DNA from: Gemmatimonadota bacterium
GTDB lineage: Bacteria; Gemmatimonadota; Gemmatimonadetes; Gemmatimonadales; Gemmatimonadaceae
Assembly (NCBI GenBank): GCA_026387935.1
Contig: JAPLKU010000014.1
Span: forward strand, 182,166-246,165
Reading direction: 5' to 3'
DNA length: 64,000 nt
Below, piece by piece: positions 47,798 to 56,127 of this stretch. The notes under the pieces were generated by a model. The model searched no databases, was not told the origin of the DNA, and worked only from the letters and a program-made list of their open reading frames with translations. Each line of letters begins with the position of its first letter. Position 1 is the first letter of the stretch. The position numbers and the translations under genes were made by a program.

Positions 47798-48309
47798 GAT
47801 TCCCCTGGCGCAGTTGCGCGCGCCAGTGCGCGTAGCGCCGGGCGGACGGAGAAATAGACGGCACCGGCGATGATCGGGGCGACCAGGCACCAGACCGCGA
47901 TGCCCTGCACCGCCACCAGCCCGAAGTCAGCGAAGAACTTTCCAGTGTCGGCACGGAACCGCTCAATCAGCATCGGGATTGACAGCGGCAGATGCGGTTG
48001 CCGAAAGAGCGTCTCACCGGCGCGGTAGAACGGAATCAGCGCGAGCAGCTGCAAAGGGTACGCGACGTAGTTGACCAGCTGGATGATCGGCTGGTTGAGT
48101 CCCAGCCGGACGGCTGCCAAACCACAGAGGATCGTCGTTGCACCAAGAATCGGAAACACGCCGAGCACCAGCCCAAGCGCAATCGTCAATGAAATCTTTT
48201 CGGGCGTGATGCCCTGACGCAGCTGATTGACGAGCGGCGTGACCACGCGCCGCGTCCAGACCGAATGGGCCGGAGCGAGGAGCGTGGCAGCGGCTTCGGA
48301 ATCACTCAT
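47794..48309 (-). CDS. DUF2062 membrane protein
   Basis: GITPEKISLTIALGLVLGVFPILGATTILCGLAAVRLGLNQPIIQLVNYVAYPLQL. Confidence 0.88.
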   Translation of the reverse strand: MSDSEAAATLLAPAHSVWTRRVVTPLVNQLRQGITPEKISLTIALGLVLGVFPILGATTILCGLAAVRLGLNQPIIQLVNYVAYPLQLLALIPFYRAGETLFRQPHLPLSIPMLIERFRADTGKFFADFGLVAVQGIAVWCLVAPIIAGAVYFSVRPALRALARATAPGES

Positions 48310-48321
48310 CGCTGGTTGCGT

Positions 48322-49635
48322 CTACCACTCCTGATGAAGCGCGCGGTTGTTCGGCCGTGTGTACACCGCCTGCACCACACTGATGTTGCGGCTGGCAAAG
48401 GCGGCTTCGCAGTACTGAAGGTAGTAGTTCCACTTCCGGATGAACCGCTCGTCGAAGCCCAGCGACCGAACGGCGGGCAGCTGCGCATTGAAGTTTTCCC
48501 ACCACGCATGGAGCGTGCGGGCATAGCTGGAGCCGATATCCTCGAGGTCGTGCAGAAAGAGGTCACCCGTCCGACTGAGCGCTTCGTTCACGCGGCCGAC
48601 GCTGAGCAGCAGCGAACCCGGGAAGATGTGCTTCTGAATCCAATCGACGCCGCGCTTCAGTTCGGCGTGGCGTGAGTCCGGGACCGTGATGTACTGCACG
48701 CCCACGAGACCGCCGGGCTTGAGCACGGCATGAATCTTCGCGAAGTAGGTCTCGAGGTATCGGTCGCCAATGGCTTCCATCATCTCGATGGACACCACCT
48801 TCTCGAACTGCCCTTCGAGCAGGCGGTAGTCACGCAACTGCACGTCAACGCGGTCCGTCAGACCTGCGTTGAACACGCGCTCCTTGGCGAAGATGTACTG
48901 TTGCTCCGAAATGGTCACGGTCGTGACGCGGCAACGGTAGTGCTTGGCCGCATGGCAGGCAAAGCCGCCCCAGCCGCTGCCGATTTCGAGCACATGGTCG
49001 CTCGCCTGAATGTGCAGCTTTCGGCAAAGGGCCTCGTACTTCGCCACCTGCGCCAACTCGAGCGACTGTTCTGGCGCCGTGAAGTAGGCGCTGGAATAGG
49101 TCATCGTGCGGTCGAGCCAGAGTCGGTAGAACTCGTTGCCGAGGTCGTAGTGCTCGGCGATGTTGCGCCGGCTCGTGGCCATGCTGTTCGGGCGCAGCTG
49201 GTGCAGCACGCGGTTGTACGACTTGAGCAGGTTCAACGCGAGGCTGCGCGCCTTCGAACCCGACATCGCCGGCGAGTTCTCCACGTTAAGGACTGCCCAC
49301 GCGATGACGTTGGAAATGCTATCCGTTTCCCAGTCGCCGTCTACGTAGCTCTCGCCAAAGCCCACATCGCCGAAGAGCACGCACTTCTGGAAGAACGCGG
49401 GGTTGAGCACGCGGATGTGCGCGCTGGTGGCAGCGCCCGGCGTGCCAATCACCATCGTCGCACCGTCCGGGAGGTCGAGCCGCAGGCAGCCGGCCGTCAT
49501 TTTACGGAGCGAGTCGAGCACGATTCGCTGGTACAACCCGCCGGCTGCAACGGCGCTGCTCGCCGCGCTGCTCGGTTTGGTCGGTTGCGCCGCGACGCCG
49601 AACGAGGTGGAGTGGGCAGATGTGGATTCAGTCAT
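48322..49635 (-). CDS. Cyclopropane-fatty-acyl-phospholipid synthase family SAM methyltransferase
   Basis: NIAEHYDLGNEFYRLWLDRTMTYSSAYF; VLEIGSGWGGFACHAAKHY; EKVVSIEMMEAIGDRYLETYFAKIHAVLKPGG. Confidence 0.95.
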   Translation of the reverse strand: MTESTSAHSTSFGVAAQPTKPSSAASSAVAAGGLYQRIVLDSLRKMTAGCLRLDLPDGATMVIGTPGAATSAHIRVLNPAFFQKCVLFGDVGFGESYVDGDWETDSISNVIAWAVLNVENSPAMSGSKARSLALNLLKSYNRVLHQLRPNSMATSRRNIAEHYDLGNEFYRLWLDRTMTYSSAYFTAPEQSLELAQVAKYEALCRKLHIQASDHVLEIGSGWGGFACHAAKHYRCRVTTVTISEQQYIFAKERVFNAGLTDRVDVQLRDYRLLEGQFEKVVSIEMMEAIGDRYLETYFAKIHAVLKPGGLVGVQYITVPDSRHAELKRGVDWIQKHIFPGSLLLSVGRVNEALSRTGDLFLHDLEDIGSSYARTLHAWWENFNAQLPAVRSLGFDERFIRKWNYYLQYCEAAFASRNISVVQAVYTRPNNRALHQEW

Positions 49636-50435
49636 GATGCCGTTCGGGAAATGGATGCGTGTGGCCTGAGGACGCCGCGTTGCAGACTGGCGTTGGCTTC
49701 CTTGCGATGCCAGGGAATGCGCTTCAGCCAGAGCAGCGCCGCGTGCGCGTGGATCAGGCCGATCACCTTGAGCGTGATGAGCGGGTACTTCAGCGTGAAC
49801 CAGGCGAGGCGCGCAGCCGTGAGCGGCTCGCGCCGGCCGGTGAGTGACGTGAGCAGGACACGATCGCTGCCGTCGCGGTCATCAATGTGAATGTCGAGAC
49901 GCTCATCCGGAACGCGAAGCTTGAACTCGAATGCCAGGTTCAGGTCGAAGAACGGCGAGACGTAGAAGTGTTTTGGCGTCAGGCGCCGAAACTGGCCGTC
50001 GCCGGCGCGTTCATCGATCAGGTAGGGTTTGAGTTCGCCGTACGTGTTGCCGACTTCGGCGATCGCGTAGAGCGGCCGGCCCTCCGCGTCGGAGCAGAAG
50101 TAGAACGAGACCGGATTGAACACGTGCCCGAGCACGCGCGGCAGCGTCACGAGCAGCATGCGGCCGCCCGCCGGAAACTCGATTCCCTGCGCGGCCAGCC
50201 ACCCGATCACCTGGTCTTTGACGCTCGTCGTCTCGCGTCCGGGCAACGTCAGGTGATCCCGGTCGCGAAAGGCGTACAGATTGGCGCGGTTGCGACTGAA
50301 GAACGGAATGCGCGCGGCCACGGCGTCGATCTCGTCGAGATCCAGCGCGAACATGAAGATGCGATACCGGAAGTGGTGCACCTTCGGCGCGAGCCGATGA
50401 TGCATCACTCGGCACTCGTACAGGCAGGAGTTCAT
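49632..50435 (-). CDS. DUF1365 protein
   Basis: MNSCLYECRVMHHRLAPKVHHFRYRIFMFALDLDEID; RVLGHVFNPVSFYFC; LTPKHFYVSPFFDLN. Confidence 0.93.
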   Translation of the reverse strand: MNSCLYECRVMHHRLAPKVHHFRYRIFMFALDLDEIDAVAARIPFFSRNRANLYAFRDRDHLTLPGRETTSVKDQVIGWLAAQGIEFPAGGRMLLVTLPRVLGHVFNPVSFYFCSDAEGRPLYAIAEVGNTYGELKPYLIDERAGDGQFRRLTPKHFYVSPFFDLNLAFEFKLRVPDERLDIHIDDRDGSDRVLLTSLTGRREPLTAARLAWFTLKYPLITLKVIGLIHAHAALLWLKRIPWHRKEANASLQRGVLRPHASISRTAS

Positions 50436-51706
50436 GCCCAGATCGCCTCGCCGGTAACGGCGCGGGCGCATTCAAGCGCGCTGGTGAATCCGTCCTCGTG
50501 GAAGCCGTACTTGAACCACGCCCCGGCGTAGTACGTCGCCTGCTCCGGACTGATCCGGTTGAGCTGCGGCAGCTCGCGTTGCGCCGCGACCGCCGCGGTG
50601 TCGAAGAGCGGATGCTCGTACTCGATACGGCGCAGAACTTTCTCCGGCGCCACACGGTCGTGGCAATTGAGCGACACGAAATAGTCCTCGCGCTCCGACA
50701 CGCCTTGCAGGCTGTTCATCCAGTAGTGAATAGTCGGCCGCTCAGTGCCGTCCGTCATCGGATCGATTCGGTAGTTCCAGCTCGCCCAGCACAGGCGCGT
50801 ACGCGGCATGAACGACGGATCGGTGTGCAGCGTCGCCGTGTTCGGCTGGTACCTGAAGGCGCCAAGCAACCGCGACTCGGTATCCGTCGGGTCGGCCAGC
50901 AGCGCGAGCGCCTGATCGCCATGACAGGCGAGGATGACTTTGTCAAAGTCGCGCACTCGGCCGGCTGCGTCGGTGACCATGGCGCGACTTCCGCGCCGCT
51001 CCACGCGCACGGCCCTGTTCCACAGTTGAACGCGGTCGCCGAATGGTGCGGTAATCTTCTTGACGTAGGACTGCGCGCCGCCCACAACGGTATACCACTG
51101 ATGCTGCGTGCGCATGCCGAGGAACCCGTGATTGTGCCAGAAGCGAATCAGCGTCATGGCGGGAAAGTCGAGCATCCGGTCCGGGGGCGTACTCCACACG
51201 GAGGCGCTCATCGGCACGAGGTAGCGCTGCAACATGTCATCGCCGTACCCGCGTTCCTTGACGTACTGGCCAAGCGTATGTCCCGCCCAACGCGGGTCAT
51301 CGAGCGCGCCGACCGCCTCGTCGTTGAAGCGATTGATGGCCATCAGCATGCGCCAGTGCCGCAGGCTGAGCAGGTTGCACCGCTGCCCGAATAGCTGACC
51401 CAGACTGCTCCCGTTGTACTCGAGGCCGCTGGGCGTATGCTGCACGCTGAACGACATCTCGGTGGGCTTGGTCTGCACGTCCAGTTCGCGGAACAGCCGC
51501 GTGAGGTTCGGATACGTGACATGGTTGAACACCATGAACCCCGTATCGATCGGCACGGCGCGGCCCTGCTCGTTGACCGTGATCGTGTTGGTGTGGCCGC
51601 CGACGTAGTCGTTCTGCTCGTAGAGCGTCAGGTCAAACCGCTCGTGCAAGAAATGCGCACAGCCAAGTCCAGCGACCCCCGTGCCGATGATGGCGAGGGT
51701 CTTCAC
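50432..51706 (-). CDS. FAD-dependent oxidoreductase (amine-oxidase fold, NAD(P)-binding)
   Basis: MKTLAIIGTGVAGLGCAHFLHERFDLTLYEQNDYVGGHTNTI; AWFKYGFHEDGFTSALECA. Confidence 0.95.
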   Translation of the reverse strand: MKTLAIIGTGVAGLGCAHFLHERFDLTLYEQNDYVGGHTNTITVNEQGRAVPIDTGFMVFNHVTYPNLTRLFRELDVQTKPTEMSFSVQHTPSGLEYNGSSLGQLFGQRCNLLSLRHWRMLMAINRFNDEAVGALDDPRWAGHTLGQYVKERGYGDDMLQRYLVPMSASVWSTPPDRMLDFPAMTLIRFWHNHGFLGMRTQHQWYTVVGGAQSYVKKITAPFGDRVQLWNRAVRVERRGSRAMVTDAAGRVRDFDKVILACHGDQALALLADPTDTESRLLGAFRYQPNTATLHTDPSFMPRTRLCWASWNYRIDPMTDGTERPTIHYWMNSLQGVSEREDYFVSLNCHDRVAPEKVLRRIEYEHPLFDTAAVAAQRELPQLNRISPEQATYYAGAWFKYGFHEDGFTSALECARAVTGEAIWA

Positions 51707-52686
51707 TGCGCGGCTCGTACGGCCTGCGCCTCATCGTACACGCTTCGTGGAACCGATTTCAGGTTCCAGATCAACCCGGTCCAGGACAACGCCTTCAGTG
51801 CGTAGTAGGTCGGATCAAACTCCCACCAGTAGAAGCCCTGACGGGCGGCACCCATGAAACGGTGGTGGTTGTTGTGCCAGCCTTCTCCCAGCGTGATGAG
51901 CGCCAGCACGAAACTGTTCCGGCTGTCGTCGCCGGTGTTGAAACGCCGCCGCCCCATGACATGTGCGAGCGAGTTGATGAAGAAGGTTCCGTGTAGCAGC
52001 ACCGCCGTGCTGACAAAGAACCCCCAGACGAACAGCTGACCGCCCGACGTACCCAGACCGGGTGCGACGGAACCAAGCAGCGCACCGACCCCGTAGAGCA
52101 GTGCGCCGAATAGTGCAGGCACGATGAGATCGAAGCGGTTGAGGAAGACGAGTTCAGGGTACTTCGCCAGATCGCGAACGGCATCATAGTCAGTAGGGAA
52201 ATTGCGGCTGCTGGTCATCCAGCCGATGTGGGACCACCAAAATCCGGTCAAGCCCGGTGAATGCACGTCGTGATCAGTATCGGCGTGCTTGTGATGATGG
52301 CGGTGGACCGCCGCCCACCAGAGCGGGCCCCGCTGCACTGACGTATTTCCGAGAACCGCAAACGCGAACTGCGTCCAGCGTGCGGTGCGAAATGTCCGAT
52401 GCGAGAAGTACCGGTGATAGAATGCCGTTATCGCGAACATCCGCACCCAATACAGCGCCGTGGCCACGACCACCGCCGTCCAACTCCAGCCCACCCACAC
52501 CAGGCCAACACAACCCAGGTGCAGAAAGACAAACGGAAGGCAGCGGCGCCACTCGAACCGGTCGGGCCGCTCACGCACGACCTGCGCCCCTTCCGGGAAG
52601 TAGTCAGAGTCGAACCACTGACGCATCGTCACCAGAGCGCGGTGCAGAGGATGGCTGCCAGCGACAGGAACGGTGGAGGTCGACAT
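51703..52686 (-). CDS. Acyl-CoA/acyl-lipid fatty acid desaturase
   Basis: Three His boxes HRYFSH, HRHHHKHAD, HNNHHRF; TM segments. Confidence 0.94.
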   Translation of the reverse strand: MSTSTVPVAGSHPLHRALVTMRQWFDSDYFPEGAQVVRERPDRFEWRRCLPFVFLHLGCVGLVWVGWSWTAVVVATALYWVRMFAITAFYHRYFSHRTFRTARWTQFAFAVLGNTSVQRGPLWWAAVHRHHHKHADTDHDVHSPGLTGFWWSHIGWMTSSRNFPTDYDAVRDLAKYPELVFLNRFDLIVPALFGALLYGVGALLGSVAPGLGTSGGQLFVWGFFVSTAVLLHGTFFINSLAHVMGRRRFNTGDDSRNSFVLALITLGEGWHNNHHRFMGAARQGFYWWEFDPTYYALKALSWTGLIWNLKSVPRSVYDEAQAVRAAQ

Positions 52687-52712
52687 CTGCGGTCGGGGCG
52701 GGAGGGGACGAT

Positions 52713-53333
52713 CTAGCGGGACGCGTGCACAGCAGCCGGTATGCGAGCAGGCACGCCGGTCGGCAAAACGGTTCCCGCGTGCGACTCGAGCGAGTCGAGT
52801 GTGGCCGCAAGCCCTGCAGCCGCGCCGGCGGTAAACCGGCCGTCAGTGCGCCAGAGAATCCTACCGTCGCGCGCCACCAGAAAGGTGCTGATCCGATCTT
52901 CCGTCGCGATGGCCAACGCCTTTTTGAACGGCGACTTGTCGATGTAGAGCGTGATCGTTGCTTCACGGGTCGCGCGCTCGGGGATACCCCGCGACATGCC
53001 GCCGTCAATGAAGCCCCGCATGAACCGGTACGTCTTGTTCAAAGTGGGCAGCTCATACACGCGCACGTGGCGGGCTGGAGTAGCCACCTCGCGCAAAAAC
53101 GGAAGCCAAGTATCAACGTCATTCTGCTGTTCCCGCCGAAAGGCGACCAGGACGATGTTGTAGTCGCCCTCAAAGTCGGTAGGAAGCGTGAACCTCCGGC
53201 CCTCGAGGTTGCTCCCCTCAACGCGCGGAAACTGCCGAATGGAATCAACCATGGAGGTCTGCGGAATTTCGGCAAAATACGTTCGCTCTGGGCCGAGTCC
53301 GAACACAAGCAGCAGGGCGGCTATGGTATTCAT
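52713..53333 (-). CDS. Hypothetical protein with thioredoxin-like character
   Basis: FEGDYNIVLVAFRREQQNDVDTWLPFLRE...ISTFLVARDGRILWRTDGRFT; resembles thioredoxin-fold order without CxxC. Confidence 0.65.
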   Translation of the reverse strand: MNTIAALLLVFGLGPERTYFAEIPQTSMVDSIRQFPRVEGSNLEGRRFTLPTDFEGDYNIVLVAFRREQQNDVDTWLPFLREVATPARHVRVYELPTLNKTYRFMRGFIDGGMSRGIPERATREATITLYIDKSPFKKALAIATEDRISTFLVARDGRILWRTDGRFTAGAAAGLAATLDSLESHAGTVLPTGVPARIPAAVHASR

Positions 53334-53377
53334 TGGTCAGCTCGGCCAGAAAAGTCGATGTAGCGTGTGAAACTACG

Positions 53378-53421
53378 CCCTCAGCGGTGACCGGAAAACA
53401 GCGTCCGGTCACCGCCGAGGG
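53378..53421. terminator. Strong stem-loop downstream of the fasciclin gene
   Basis: CCCTCaGCGGTGACCGGA-aaacagcg-TCCGGTCACCGCcGAGGG, 17 paired bases plus one mismatch; no clear T-tract. Confidence 0.6.
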
Positions 53422-53437
53422 CCAGGGAGCTAATGCA

Positions 53438-53962
53438 CTACTTCGCGGCCGGCGGCATCACCACCGCGTCGATCACGTGAATCACGCCATTCGAGGCGGC
53501 CACGTCGGCGATCACCACCTGTGCACCGTTCACATACACCTTACCGCCCTTCACCTGGATGTCGAGCGCCGCGCCGTTCAGCGTGGCCGGCTTCGCGCCG
53601 TTGCCCTTGATCACGTCAGCAGCCATCACCTTGCCCGACACGACATGGTAGGTCAGGATGGAGGCGAGCTTCTTCGGGTCCTTGAGCAGCGCGTCAATCG
53701 TGCCGGCCGGGAGCTTTGCGAAGGCCGCGTCGGTCGGGGCGAACACGGTGAACGGGCCCGCTCCCTGCAGCGCACCAACGAGGTCGGCAGCCTTGAGGGC
53801 CGTGACCAGCGTCTTGAACGAACCGTTCGCGATCGCGACGTCCACGATCGTGTTGCTCTTGCTCATGTTGTCGTGTTTTTCAGCGGTCATCTGTGCACTT
53901 CCGGTGGTGGAGTTGAGGAGCAGGCCCGCGAGCGAAAGAACTACCATCTTCGTGCTGATCAT
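53438..53962 (-). CDS. Fasciclin-domain secreted protein
   Basis: [54 protein letters not shown]...[13 protein letters not shown]. Confidence 0.93.
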   Translation of the reverse strand: MISTKMVVLSLAGLLLNSTTGSAQMTAEKHDNMSKSNTIVDVAIANGSFKTLVTALKAADLVGALQGAGPFTVFAPTDAAFAKLPAGTIDALLKDPKKLASILTYHVVSGKVMAADVIKGNGAKPATLNGAALDIQVKGGKVYVNGAQVVIADVAASNGVIHVIDAVVMPPAAK

Positions 53963-54017
53963 CCGATTCGTCCTCGAGTGTTGTTGTGGCTTTGTCCAGC
54001 GTGTGAGCATGAGTATC

Positions 54018-54096
54018 GCTAGACAACTTACGTTTGTCAAGAGGTTGTCCATGTCTATATCTTGACAATGCGTAGACAATCAATAGATTTGACCAA
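54018..54096. promoter_or_regulatory. Divergent promoter/operator with 11-bp-spaced TNNACA half-sites
   Basis: TAGACA 54020(+), TTGACA 54035-54040(-), TGGACA 54046-54051(-), TTGACA 54062-54067(+), TAGACA 54073-54078(+); pairs at 11 bp; -35/-10 candidates on both strands. Confidence 0.6.
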
Positions 54097-55053
54097 ATGG
54101 ATGAAACACTCCTTGAACCTGCAGGACTGCCCGGCGCTGAACACCCAATTGCCGTGGTGGCCGAGCGCACGGGCCTCTCCCGCGACGTCCTGCGGGTGTG
54201 GGAACGGCGCTATTCGGCGGTTGCGCCAACCCGGACCCCGGGCGGCCAGCGCCTCTATTCTGACGCCGATGTCGCCCGCTTTCGTCTGCTCGCCGCCGCA
54301 ACGAAGCACGGACGGAGCATCAGCATGGTGGCCGGTCTCCCCACGGCCGAGCTTGAACGCCTTGTGGCCGAAGACGAGGCGGCCCGCCCAGCTGCCGCGC
54401 CCGTCCCACTCGCCGATGCCCACGCCGAACGTGTTTTACTTGCCCTGGAGCACACCCGGGCGCTCGACGGCACCAGCCTCGACCGCGTGATGCGTCGCGC
54501 CATCGCCCAGTTCGGCCTGTCGGCATTTCTCGAAGACATCGTGCCTCACTTGATGCACAGAATTGGCGACGAATGGCGTGGCGAACGGCTCACCATTGCA
54601 CAAGAACACCTCGCGTCGGCCGCCGTCGTCGCCATCATCCTCGAATCCATTCGCGCCGTTCCCGAAGCACCGGATGCGCCGCGCCTGCTCGTCACGACTC
54701 CGTCCGGCGAACGCCACGCCGTAGGCGCGGCACTCGCGGCTGCCGCCGCCGCCATTGATGGGTGGACGGTGATCTATCTCGGCGTCGACGTTCCCGCGGC
54801 TGACATCGCGACGGCCGCTGCGACCACCGGCGTCCGCGCCGTGGCACTGAGCGTGGTCTACGCCGACGATCCCGCGCAAATCTCAAGGGAACTGCATGCC
54901 TTGCGTGCGAAGCTCGCGCCCAACGTTCCTCTCCTTGTCGGCGGCGTCGCTGCGATGCTGATGTCAGCGGAACTGGAGCAACCTGGCATGGTCCTCTGCG
55001 GAAGTATCGCCGAGATGCGCGCGGTACTCGCGCGCGAGGCGATCGCCGCGTGA
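54097..55053 (+). CDS. MerR-family regulator with cobalamin-binding domain (CarH/LitR-type photoreceptor)
   Basis: HTH VAERTGLSRDVLRVWERRYSAVAPTRTPGGQRLYSDADVARF; WRGERLTIAQEH (W-x9-EH); GERHAVGA (ExHxxG); TVIYLGVDVPAADI Rossmann-like domain. Confidence 0.92.
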   Translation: MDETLLEPAGLPGAEHPIAVVAERTGLSRDVLRVWERRYSAVAPTRTPGGQRLYSDADVARFRLLAAATKHGRSISMVAGLPTAELERLVAEDEAARPAAAPVPLADAHAERVLLALEHTRALDGTSLDRVMRRAIAQFGLSAFLEDIVPHLMHRIGDEWRGERLTIAQEHLASAAVVAIILESIRAVPEAPDAPRLLVTTPSGERHAVGAALAAAAAAIDGWTVIYLGVDVPAADIATAAATTGVRAVALSVVYADDPAQISRELHALRAKLAPNVPLLVGGVAAMLMSAELEQPGMVLCGSIAEMRAVLAREAIAA

Positions 55054-55517
55054 CGCACCGACTCGCGCGAACCACTGTGTTGCCCGGGACCGTCAGTCAG
55101 GTGTTCGAGTTCTTCAAGAACCCACGCAATCTCGAAGCGATCACGCCTCCCTGGCTTGGGTTCCGGATTCTCTCCACGAGCGACGAGACGGTGCGTGAAG
55201 GCACGCGCATCCGGTATAGGCTGCGCCTTTTCGGGATTCCGCTCGCGTGGGAATCGCGCATTACCGAATATGCAGGCGATTCGCACTTCGCCGATGAGCA
55301 GGTGACCGGCCCCTATGCACTCTGGTACCACCGCCACCTCTTCCGTCAGTTGCCGGAGGGCGTCGAAATGACCGATGACGTCGAGTATCGCCTGCCGTTC
55401 GGTCCGCTCGGACGGCTCGTGCACTGGCTCGTTGTCCGTCACCAACTCCGCGCCATCTTTGACTATCGCACGGCTGCGATCGCCCAACGTTTCCCCACCA
55501 CGAGGCCCGTCACATGA
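55050..55517 (+). CDS. SRPBCC-family protein
   Basis: TTVLPGTVSQVFEFFKNPRNLEAITPPWLGFRIL...DDVEYRLPFGPLGRLVH; overlaps regulator by 4 nt. Confidence 0.88.
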   Translation: MTHRLARTTVLPGTVSQVFEFFKNPRNLEAITPPWLGFRILSTSDETVREGTRIRYRLRLFGIPLAWESRITEYAGDSHFADEQVTGPYALWYHRHLFRQLPEGVEMTDDVEYRLPFGPLGRLVHWLVVRHQLRAIFDYRTAAIAQRFPTTRPVT

Positions 55518-55912
55518 ACACCCTGTCGTTCCTGAAGAGCTTCGCCGCCACCGGCGCGACGATGTTTGCGCTCGACATGGTCTGGCTCGGTGTGGTGGCG
55601 AAAGGGCTGTACGCGCGCGAAATGGGCTCGTTGCTCCGACCCGATGTGAAATGGGTGCCGGCCCTGCTCTTCTACATTCTGTATGTGGCGGCAGTGGTCG
55701 TGTTTGTCGTGATCCCCGCCGCAGAGCGAAAGTCGCTCGCGCGCGCACTCGGGTTCGGTGCGTTTTTCGGGCTCGCGGCGTACGCGACCTACGACCTGAC
55801 GAGCCTCGCGCTCATTCGGGATTTCCCTGTGCTCATCGTGATCGTTGACCTCGCCTGGGGCATGGTGCTCACGACCATCGCGTCGGGCGCAGGGTACGCG
55901 GTAACGCGGTAG
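55514..55912 (+). CDS. DUF2177 membrane protein
   Basis: TMFALDMVWLGVVAKGLYAREMGSLLRPDVKWVPALLFYILYVAAVVVFVV...YATYDLTSLALIRDFPVLIVIVDLAWGMVLT. Confidence 0.92.
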   Translation: MNTLSFLKSFAATGATMFALDMVWLGVVAKGLYAREMGSLLRPDVKWVPALLFYILYVAAVVVFVVIPAAERKSLARALGFGAFFGLAAYATYDLTSLALIRDFPVLIVIVDLAWGMVLTTIASGAGYAVTR

Positions 55913-56127
55913 CCGTCGTCAGGGACGGGTCTCGGCGCTATCGCGGGTGGCGGACAACTCCCGGATGAATCGGATGTCTCCGTCGCAGAAACTCTGTGGG
56001 AATTTGTGCCATACGCAGCAGGCGCGATCGGTGGTGGCAGTTCCCCAGTCAGTTGTCGTGGCGGTATCCGGTCCTTGTCCGCGCCATCCGGCAGTTGTCC
56101 GGGCCATCGATAGAGCCGAGACCCCGG

